DNA of 64,000 bases, taken from assembly GCA_963576475.1 (NCBI GenBank), contig OY754980.1, positions 26,773,486 to 26,837,485 on the forward strand, in the 5' to 3' direction. The stretch comes from Molanna angustata. Taxonomy: Eukaryota > Arthropoda > Insecta > Trichoptera > Molannidae. Position 1 is the first letter of the stretch; the number at the start of each line of letters is the position of its first letter. A program made the position numbers and the translations under genes. Of this stretch, positions 55,368-64,000 are shown piece by piece. Below the pieces are notes generated by a model. It was not told the origin of the DNA and ran no database searches. It saw only the letters and a list, made by a program, of their open reading frames with translations.

Positions 55368-56034
55368 AATTTTAAATGAATTATATAAGTTTGTTTGTTC
55401 CGATGAATATAATAAAGCAATACTTCATGAATTGACGCCTAGAAAAATAGAATTTCGAATAAATCCTCCGTATTCTCCTCATATGGGTGGTATATTGGAA
55501 AGCAATATTAAGTGTATTAAAACACATTTATTTAAAGTCATAGGCTCACAAGTATTAACTTACGAGGAAATGAATACCGTATTGATTCAAATAGAGGCTT
55601 TATTGAACTCTAGACCGCTTTGTGTATTAAGCAATGATCCTTTAGATCCTGCCGCATTAACCCCTGCGCATTTTTTAAATTTAACTCCGCTAAATTACAT
55701 ACCCGCTTACAACGTTGATGATATTTCAATAACCCGCATTCAACGATATGAGTTGATCGATAAATTAGTACAGTCATTTTGGAAACGATGGCATGTAGAA
55801 TATCTCACCTCTTTACAAATGCGTGAAAAGTGGAATACGTACACAAAACCCATTACACCTGGCCAAATAGTTATTATTAGAGAGGAAAATCTCCCTAAAT
55901 TATCTTGGCCACTTGGCATAGTTAAGGAAATATATCCGGGAAAAGACAACGTCATTCGAGTTGTAAAAGTTCGAACCCGGAATGGTACATATTTAAGACC
56001 AGCTATTCGATTATGTCCGTTACCTTCCCAATAA
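55336..56034 (+). CDS. BEL/Pao integrase C-terminal part, separated by a frame break
   Basis: Continues the integrase in the +1 frame from FVGARKILNELY. It includes the region with the third catalytic residue (HMGGILESN, near 55483) and the C-terminal GNGTYLRPAIRLCPLP-type tail that ends BEL/Pao pol. The break at about 55340-55365 separates the second catalytic Asp from the Glu, so this copy probably makes no active integrase. Confidence 0.8.
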   Translation: MTVEDFVGARKILNELYKFVCSDEYNKAILHELTPRKIEFRINPPYSPHMGGILESNIKCIKTHLFKVIGSQVLTYEEMNTVLIQIEALLNSRPLCVLSNDPLDPAALTPAHFLNLTPLNYIPAYNVDDISITRIQRYELIDKLVQSFWKRWHVEYLTSLQMREKWNTYTKPITPGQIVIIREENLPKLSWPLGIVKEIYPGKDNVIRVVKVRTRNGTYLRPAIRLCPLPSQ

Positions 56035-56197
56035 TCAAAATGTTTTTAATTTAATATTTCTTTTTATTTTTTAAGTTAGTTTACGTTTATTTGAATTTTT
56101 CACTCTATTGTTTAAATTTGTATTCTTCTTTTACCATCCGGTGAGTCATATGTTTTTTGAATTTTTTGTTGGAGTAATACTCCAAGGCCGGGAGTTA

Positions 56198-56554
56198 TGG
56201 TTACGCAAAGTTGGGTACACACGCATATACACACACACACACACACACCTTTCCTATCCTATCCTAGTTTACCTCGGCCTAAAAACAACCTACCTACATA
56301 CCTGCCAGCTATATGCAAAAAAGTATTGTTGCATATAAATTTTCTCATTATATCAACTGTCATCTTGACTAACACACCGCACCGCACCGCTCTTAAAATT
56401 ATATCTTCAAAATCCGCTGAAATTAATTAACTTGTGAATTACTAGTGAAGTGTCAAAGTTTTCATACGCTGTGAATGTGGTGAAAAGATTATTCAGAACC
56501 AGCACAATAAATATCGAGGCAAGGTAACTCCCTATACCTTTATCTTTTCCACCA
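56198..56554 (+). repeat. Right LTR of the BEL/Pao element
   Basis: 357-bp LTR identical by eye to the left one except for four fewer CA units. A purine-rich stretch (AAGGCCGGGAG) ends just upstream at about 56194. Confidence 0.95.
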
Positions 56555-56559
56555 AGCAC

Positions 56560-57417
56560 TAAAACATTTCACAACACAAATTATACTTTTAAAGAAAAAA
56601 AAACTTTCTTTGTCAATATTTAAACTAAGAAATTTTTATAAACCTACAAAATAAATTTCTTTTTTGAAATCATTTTGATATATCTCCCTCTCTCTTTTGG
56701 ATACAGAACTATTTTCTGAATAAATTTTATCTTAAGAAAAGAGTGTATTAAAAGACGTTATGGCTAGCTTAAGTAGTAGGTACAGTAAATTTGCCCCTAA
56801 TTTACACATTTCAACGAACTAATATCGAAAAATAAACAAAAACCTATTAATAATGAAATAATCTAAAAAAACATTTTAAAAAACCAACCTTAAGGTTAGT
56901 TTTGTTGGAAATGAAGGACAATCGATTAGAGAGAAATTCACAATAATATTATGTAGGTACTAACAAATATAATACAATACATGATTAATGGACCTATGAA
57001 TACAAATATTATTATAGTCTTTTCAGTATATTTTCAATCTTCTGGTATAAAAGAAGAATACAAATAGATTGTGGCCAACGCTTTACTATTATCCACAATC
57101 ATAATAAATTGTTTAACATTGAAAAATTGCTTTTATTAAACGAAAAAGAGAAATTTCTCTTGTAAAAACAAATATTTACTAAAACTGTGTGTAGGTTACC
57201 TCGTGAAATTTACAAAAAATATAATAAGTGTATTTGTTATAAATATTATTAAGTATGAAATATTTAAAAAAAATAACATGAATGCAACAAAGTGTTGCAT
57301 TAAAAAAACTTATAATAATTACCAAAATGAAAATTCAGAAAATGATTTTATAAGATGCATTCAGAATGTTAAAGATCTCATTTTATAAGGTAGTGCACAC
57401 CGCATGCCTGTCGCTGG
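56560..57417. other. AT-rich spacer
   Basis: No gene or structured repeat recognised. Confidence 0.45.
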
Positions 57418-58150
57418 TTTTATTTTTATTTTATTTTATTTGGGACACTTACAGACATCGACAATCGCATACAAGAAAGTATATCTTTAAAATTTTATAC
57501 AATGTCAATACCCTATTGTAAGTGAACATGAAAAGTTCATCAATATTTCACACAAACATATTAAAGCATCCGAGATAAAAACAGTAAAAGAAACTTTAAA
57601 AATAATAAAAATAAATTTGGGATAATTTATATAGCGCCGCTTTTGTGAATATCTCACCCCAAGGACGCTGAAAAATTGATTACGTTGTATCATTTTGGCT
57701 CTGGTAAGATTTTCGAAAAAGGTGCGTTTTGAGTTTTTTTCTGAACGAAGATATATTTTCGGTTTGTCTGAGGGTGTGTGGGAGCTTATTCCATGCATTT
57801 GGTCCTGCCACAGCAAATGCACGATCACCGAAATTAGTTGTGTGCACCCTGTTTATTTCAACTAATTTCCCAACCATGGACGAAGAAGCAGAACGAAGTG
57901 ATGATTGTCTGTCATTTATTGAAAGCGGAATGCACAGTTCGGAGAGGTAAGTAGGAGCCATACCACGAAGTGCTTTAAAGATTATGAGACAGAGCTTATA
58001 TTCAATTCTTTCGGGGACTTTAAGCCAATGTAGATTGCGAAGATGGTGAGAGATGTGAGAAAATTTGGAGGCTCCAGTGATGAGTCTGGCTGCAGCATTG
58101 AAAACTGGCTTTCTTTCTTTGGTAAATTTGCATAAGAAATAATTATACAA
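57418..58150 (-). pseudogene. 5'-truncated CR1/L2-type LINE 3' fragment
   Basis: The minus strand encodes NAAARLITGASKFSHISHHL, LRNLHWLKVPERIEYKLCLI, GDRAFAVAGPNAWNKLPHTL and SSFRKKLKTHLF, the classic C-terminus of CR1/L2 LINE ORF2. An (AAAAT)-type tail is at 57418-57440. The frame of 156 codons is open, but the rest of the protein is absent. Confidence 0.8.
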
Positions 58151-59709
58151 AATCTATACAAAGTAAACATAAAGAAGCATATATACAACAATAAAAAGTA
58201 ATGAAACTTGTGCATATAACAATAAAAAGCAATGAAACATGACCTTATAAACAACACATCAACATAAATTCTCCTCTCTACTCAGAATCAATAGAATTTT
58301 TTTAAATACCTCTCTTGTGTTGCAGAAGATATCAACTATTACCCCACATTGTGGGATATGCCGTGATAGTAGGAATGAATGAATGAAGGAATTAAAAAAA
58401 TATGCAAATATTCAACAAACTTACTTTTAATATAGATACTACAAACGTTGCATTTGTTACATTTTTTTAGAGCTTCTAATATATTTGCGCATGAAGAAAC
58501 AGCACATTTTTAAAACATTAATAACCGCCACTGGTGAAGTTCAAATGTAGAATAAAATTTAATATGACGTGGGATAAATAAAAGCACAACTCTATGAATA
58601 TTAAAAAAAGAATGTGTATAGTAAAATTGTTTAAAATCCATTAGTATAATAATAGATAATGAACAATTATAATTAAAACGTTTACTTTTGTCGTTAAAAT
58701 GTGATTAATAGTTGATAATTATTGTCATAGACAGTTTTAATTGTTTGTTATAAAAATAGTACGTAATATATTCAATAAATTTTTAGCAATACTATAAATA
58801 ACACACAATGATTTGTTTCAACATGGAAATAATGAATTTAATAAACTTAATGGACAGTTATCACGGAAAATAATTAAGTGACACCTAACACAAAGTAAAA
58901 TGGCGTGTTTTATTTATTTTTTATTGTAAAAAATATTTACATACAACAAGGGCCATATTCAATACATTTCTTTCTTTGTATAAAATAATCGGTTATGATT
59001 TACAATATACCTACATTTTAAGGTAGAAAGATAAAGTTCCCTATTTTGCGTATTATACTAAAAGTTTCGTATAAAACAAATTGATTTCTTGAACAATTGA
59101 TAGATTATATATTTATTTTTTCCAATTAAGCAAAATAATTTAAATATCTCGTGCATTTAACTTCTATCAACACTTACTGGCAGGCTTTAAACTTCGGCTT
59201 CGGGTGCAATAATATAATGGCGCGTATACAATAATCTTCGGATATCAACGATATAGCAGCTCTTCAAGTATGTTTGCGGAGGGGCGATGTCATGTATTTC
59301 TTGGTGTCCTCACCTCAGATATCGAATCGCAGCATACCGTGAGAGAATATGGAATAATCCTAACTCGATCATAAAGAGTTTACAACACGTACAGGGGCAC
59401 CAATGATCGAGTCTGTCACAAAGATGGGCAGAAGTGTTGGATCGAGGACGATAGTAGTATGACGTCTACATAAAGTAATTTTTATTTTTCATAATATGTC
59501 TTTGTTGTTCTTTCTTGTATATGTGTGAAAGTATGTGTATGTATATGTGTATGCATGTATGTGTATATACTCTTTTATATATTTTGTAAAAAATGTTGTA
59601 AATTATTGTTCTTCTTTATAACGTCAAATGTAAATTTTGTATGTTAAAGATATGGTTTGTGTAGCATTGCACCCCCCTGCCTGGACTGGAATAAAAATCT
59701 TCTTATTAT
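58151..59709. other. AT-rich spacer
   Basis: No gene. A GC-richer stretch at about 59260-59460 may be an old retroelement fragment but has no recognisable motif. Confidence 0.4.
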
Positions 59710-60710
59710 CCAACTGTTGATTTGTTCATGAGAACTTTGTTCTCTTAACATATCGATAATGTTTCAAGCCAGAATACGCGAGAATTGTATGCAGGGTCTA
59801 CTTTTTTCACGGTTTTTCCAACTTTGAAATAAAAAACACCAACTTAGAGGCTTCGCAGCATATATGTTTCATATACGGATTTGCTCAGAATTCGGAGTAG
59901 AACATTTCGTGTGTCTGTGTGTGTGTCTGTGTGTGTGTGTCCGTCCCCCCTAATAACTTTTGATCCGCTCAATTCACAGAGCCCAAAATTTCAGAATATA
60001 TAAATAGTTATAGGCTTACAAACTTTTATACTCACAATTTTGAATTTTTGTTTCAGTCAGGGGTTAGCAACTTTTGAATTTTTACTTTATTTTTCCATAT
60101 ATCTCAGAGACTATAAAAACTAGAACGCTGAAAATTGGTACAAATAGACAAATAAAAAATCTCAAATAAGTTTTTTCTAAAAATTCCAGAGTTTCTCAAA
60201 CATTTTTTATTAAGAAAAACAATTATTTTATCATAAATTTATGTGTTTAACTGCCTTATATTTCCAAAGATTTTAAAAATATCGAAAAAAGCCGAAACAC
60301 CCCAACTAGATAATTTAATTTTCTATAAAAAATATTAGCATTGTAGTAGTACATCTAATTTTTTTTAACAATTTTTATAAAAAATGAATTTAGTGACGAC
60401 ATTGCTTCATACTCTGTATGGCAGTCGCCTATACACAATACATAGGTATGTAAGAAGACTTAATAGTTTGATACTTATCTCCAAACATACATACATACCA
60501 TCATGCTGTTTTCATATTCCGGGTAGGAGAAAAGGACTGACCTCCATACTGTCCTATCTTGACATACATGCCTACATGTGTTGTATAGAAAACAAAATAT
60601 CTTAAAATATTCAATAATTTGGATTTATGGGTTTATAGTCTGGTACTTATTCTTTAACAATACATACAGTCGCTATCGACAGTTGGATCTCATGTGTTAC
60701 ATACAACTAG
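59710..60710 (+). mobile_element. Helentron-like element, copy H13
   Basis: Complete plus-orientation copy, CCAACTGTTGAT to ACAACTAG, flanked by T on both sides, with a short GT tract at about 59911-59940. Confidence 0.85.
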
Positions 60711-60838
60711 TTATTATTAAAAATCACTCGTTACAATAACAAAAAGAGGTTGCACCCGCGCTTTGGGGAAGTTCTAATACATACAAAGAATAATCAATTT
60801 ATTAGAAAACAATTTATACCAAAATATATCGTTTAAAG

Positions 60839-61297
60839 CAGTGATTCCCAAAGTGGACCCCCAGGGGTCCACGGGAGACTCGACGGGGGTCTACGTTGGG
60901 ATGAAATAAAAATGGGGGGTCCACAAGTTGTAAGTGAGGGTCCACGAAAATTTATCTGGTTTCGTTAGTAAAGAATAAAAAAATCAGCTAGATTTTACCA
61001 ATCAATGCACTACATACTTAAAAAAATTAAAACGAGCAAAAAAATTCCAAATTTTTCGGTAAGTTTTGACATTAATTTCTCAATCATTTATCTCATTTAG
61101 CCTTGAATACTTTTTTAAAACCTCCCTTAATTTTCTTTTTATTTTTACCACTCCGAATTTAAATTTCCATCGTTAGATCTAATCTTCACATTTTTTGTCG
61201 AGTTTTGAAATATGGTAGAAATCTTGCAGCAGGGGATCCACCGAAATAAGTAAAATTTTGAAAGTGGTCTACGAGAAAAAAAGTTTCGGAATCTCTG
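60839..61297. mobile_element. hAT-like MITE (CAGTGATTCCCAAAG family)
   Basis: Begins CAGTGATTCCCAAAGTGG and ends with the inverted counterpart (CAGAGATTCCGAAACT when reversed). The flanks GTTTAAAG (60831-60838) and GTTTAATG (61298-61305) form an 8-bp duplication with one mismatch. The terminal sequence and duplication size fit hAT. GGGGTCCAC motifs repeat inside. No transposase. Confidence 0.78.
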
Positions 61298-61899
61298 GTT
61301 TAATGAGTGCAATATACTTTGCGCAGGTCAGGTGGGTGTCAAAATAATCAGTACAAACAAAAAATGCATATATTGTTAACAAGGAAGATGCTAACTCCAC
61401 TATTAGAGAATACCCTGCTGAACACATAGAGGCCTGAAGAAGTTTTGTACTGGGAACTGTACTGTTGGGTATCACGATCCTCCAGTCATGAGAAAACCTC
61501 GCTGAGAGATAAAGATTACAGTACTTTTTTGAAAGCAAAAACTATCCATAACTGTCCAAATATGTCTGTATGAAAAATGTGTCGTCATTCTAAATCCACA
61601 CCTTATACAAGACTAGACTGGTCTTGCAATGACACGTGCAGATAGTCTTACATTTTATGCAAGACCAAAACTAATACTAAGTACAACAACTGCAAGACTT
61701 TTGCTCATTACATATATGAATGGTTCCAGATAAGGGGTGGAATAAAAGAGATTCAAAATAGTTACAATATTTTTAATTTAATTTATTGTAAACTAGCTTT
61801 TATGTCCCGCCGTTGGCCAAGAATGTAAAATTGTGAAAGAAAAAGCAATCGTTTTTATAATATTGTCACCCAATTATTTTGCAATATCAGACTATGAAA

Positions 61900-62545
61900 A
61901 GTGGTTTGAAATTTGATTGAGTTTAAGTATTGTAAAATGTTCAAGTGATGGCCACAACCCATTCTTTTTTATATATTGCTATAAAGTGTGAATGAAGTAT
62001 AATATTTATACAATTTCTGCTCGCATGGACTATGCGTAATGGTTTTAAATATGACTGTTTATCAACGTTGTAAAGAGATTGGTTTGGCCACAACCCCCAT
62101 TTTTAAATATTATCATCGAAAACAAATTGTAATGTGTACCTATTGAAAATTTAGTAATTTTGGATGTTGGGATGTGGTTAAAATTTGATTAAACAAACGT
62201 AGGTACTGAAAAGATCTAGTATTGGTCACATCCCATTCGTTTTTATATTTTTTCATCAAGTGTGCATTATATTTTTGCTCAATTTGACTGAAAGTCTTCA
62301 TTAACGAAGAAGAAGAAGACTTGAACTATAGTAAATAGTTTTTAATTTGAATATAAATGTTGTGAAGAGTTCAGTAATGGCCACAACCCCCATTCTTTAA
62401 ATATTAGGTGTTGAAAATTATTCAAAATAGGATGATATAAATGGTTTAAATTTAATTAAACAAAAGTATTGAAAAGATTCTAGTGCAGGTTATATCGTCA
62501 CATCCCATATCCCATTCATTTCATATGTATTTTCATCAAGTGTGC
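61900..62545. repeat. Degenerate tandem array around GGCCACAACCC
   Basis: Five diverged units contain GTATTG/GTTGTGAAAAG...TGGCCACAACCC(A)ATTC...TTTTCATCAAGTGTGCAT blocks, spaced about 105-170 bp. Similar single units occur near 31257 and 47112. Confidence 0.6.
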
Positions 62546-62566
62546 ATATCGTTAATAATATTTCTA

Positions 62567-63062
62567 CACAATAGACTATTAGACTTAAAACTAACCCAAA
62601 AGACTAAATAAAAAAGAGAAAAATAAGTATAAGACTATAAGAAATAGTTTGTATAAAAAACTATTCCAATGGTCTACATAAAATAAGTAAAAATACATAT
62701 ACCTAATAGAAGAATTAGACTATTGGAAATAGATTGTATAAAAGCTCACCCAAAGGTCTACAAAAAAGAAGAAGAAGAATATTTAGACTATTGGAAATAG
62801 TTTGTATAAATACTGACCAAAAGGTCTACATAAAAGAAAATGAATAAGACTATTGGAAATAGTTTGTATTAAAACTCTCCCAAAAGTCTACGTACTTAAA
62901 TGAAGAAGAATAATAATTAGACTAAAGGAAATAATTTTTATAAAAAAATGACCCAAATGTATACATAAAAGAAGAAGAAGATGAATTAGACAATAGGAAA
63001 TAGTTTGTATAAAAACTGCCCTAAAGGTCTACATAAAATTAAGAAGAAACAGAATTAGACTC
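62567..63062. repeat. Minisatellite of about 65-75-bp units
   Basis: At least seven units of AGACTATTGGAAATAGTTTG...CCAAAGGTCTACATAAAAGA with variable GAAGAA spacers. Confidence 0.8.
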
Positions 63063-63240
63063 CAGGACCCGCCGCTTCAGGCCCTTCAGTACCTCCCGTC
63101 CCTTTAATCCCTCATTACGTCCCTTCCCATCAGACCCTTCACTACCTTCCGTCCCTTCAGGCAGTTTTATACCTCCCGTCCCTTCAGGCCCTTTAGTGCA
63201 TCCCTTCCCTTCATTACATCCCGTCCCATCAGTCGGTTAA
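63063..63240. repeat. CCCGTCCCTTCAGGCCC tandem block
   Basis: Short pyrimidine-rich degenerate units (CCTCCCGTCCCTTCAGGCCC) in several copies. Related in reverse complement to 40407-40510. Confidence 0.7.
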
Positions 63241-63810
63241 GAAAAGTTTAAATCCAGAAACCATCCTGGAAGAACCGCGAAGAGATGAAAGAACATTCTT
63301 TTCCCAGGATGCTCTACTTAATAGGTAAAATGACTAAATACACGAAGAAGAAGAAAAAAGTTTAAACCCAGATACCTGCGAAGAGATGGAAGGACAGTTG
63401 GACCTTCTTCTCCCAGGATTCTCCAACTTCATAGGTAAAATGACCAAAAATACACGATGAAGAAGAAGAAGAAGAAATAAGTTTAAATCCAGATACCTGC
63501 GAAGAGATGGAAGGAAAATTGGACCTTCATCTCCCAGGATAGTTCATCTTCATAGGTAAGATGACCAAGTACACGTTGAAGAAAAAGAAGAAAAAAGTTT
63601 ATATGCAGAACCCGTCCTGGAAGACCTGTGAAGAGATGGAGGGACAGTCGGACCTTCTTTTCCCAGGATACTCCCCCTTCATAGGTAAAACGACCAAATA
63701 CACGAAGAAGAAGAAGAATAAGAAAAAAGTTTAAATCCAAAAACCATCCTGGGCATACGCTCGACACTTCACCAAAGTTTCATTATAATCGGACAAACGG
63801 TTGATAAATA
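63241..63810. repeat. Tandem repeat of about 118 bp with AT-rich tail
   Basis: About 4.5 units start AAGTTTAAATCCAGA at about 63246, 63357, 63478, 63595 and 63728, each carrying TTTTCCCAGGATNCTC and GAAGAAGAAG. The block ends ATAATCGGACAAACGGTTGA followed by (TAAA)n. The tail suggests the whole 62567-63810 composite is one transposable unit. Confidence 0.75.
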
Positions 63811-64000
63811 AATAAATAAAATAATTTTCCTATAGGAAATCAGTATAGGTATATTATTGTTGATTTGTAAGTAAATAGTATTAGGTAGGTACCTACCTAC
63901 AACAACCTTCTAAATAAATTCGATTCCTAACAAATTTTATTTGAATATCACATTCTTTCTGTAGCCATGGAAACGATTCGAACACGTAAGTAATATCGAA

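Larger units (their letters stand above)
50165..56554 (+). mobile_element. BEL/Pao LTR retrotransposon, nearly intact
   Basis: LTRs at 50165-50529 and 56198-56554 are flanked by 5-bp target duplications AGCAC (50160-50164 and 56555-56559), as expected for BEL/Pao. The internal region encodes gag and a pol ordered protease, reverse transcriptase, RNase H, integrase, the order seen in BEL/Pao. The LTRs look identical apart from CA-repeat length, so insertion is recent. Two frame breaks interrupt the coding region. Confidence 0.95.

Noticed and set aside
63483..63767. 94-codon frame with two internal protein repeats
   Set aside because: It is a translation of the 118-bp tandem repeat; the period produces the apparent protein repeat.
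62567..63810. Possible CRISPR-like array
   Set aside because: Units are long, degenerate and contiguous without unique spacers, in an animal genome. It is a minisatellite.

Overview
The window is AT-rich animal DNA, and an insect of the order Lepidoptera is the best fit. The evidence is two tandem, multi-exon gustatory receptor genes of the insect sugar-receptor clade, abundant insect-type LINE, BEL/Pao and Helentron elements, and the GTAGGTA/TACCTAC simple motifs common in moth and butterfly genomes. No bacterial or viral genome organisation is present. The species cannot be named from this sequence.

Host genes. Two paralogous sugar-type gustatory receptors lie head-to-tail on the minus strand. 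The upstream one (48278 to 34041, 10 exons, 476 codons) and the downstream one (30503 to 13677, 11 exons, 465 codons) were assembled by hand from exon-intron boundaries. Every junction keeps the frame, and both proteins end with the conserved TYELVLVQF motif near the C-terminus. Exon sizes and phases agree one for one, except that the downstream gene has one extra intron. Both genes therefore look functional. Their introns have been swollen by transposable elements.

Transposable elements make up most of the rest. (1) A family of about 1.0 kb Helentron-like (Helitron2/HINE-type) non-autonomous elements has 14 copies: six at 1-7687, five at 22729-27752, and single copies near 36282, 45919 and 59710. 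All intact ends read T|CCAAC...CTAG|T, with a terminal hairpin and an internal CA microsatellite. (2) 9057-11584 is a complete non-autonomous LTR element with GC-rich LTRs of about 1.1 kb and an internal region of only 293 bp. (3) 14292-17590 is a LINE with an open endonuclease/reverse-transcriptase ORF inside a receptor intron. (4) 50165-56554 is a young BEL/Pao retrotransposon with 5-bp target duplication and visually identical LTRs, carrying two frame breaks. (5) MITEs with recognisable target duplications include a Mutator-like one (8160-8953), two hAT-like ones (32276-32859, 60839-61297) and a Tc1/mariner-like one (7749-8049). (6) Many 5'-truncated LINE tails are scattered throughout.

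Tandem repeats include a (TAAAA)n block of about 720 bp inside a receptor intron (44405-45130), a ~103-bp minisatellite (41572-41925), and a composite satellite-like region at the right edge (61900-63810).

No new defence or enzymatic system is visible. The most unusual features are the Helentron clusters, one of which ends 18 bp from a receptor splice acceptor, the coding-empty GC-rich LTR element, and the tRNA-like and palindromic foldbacks.
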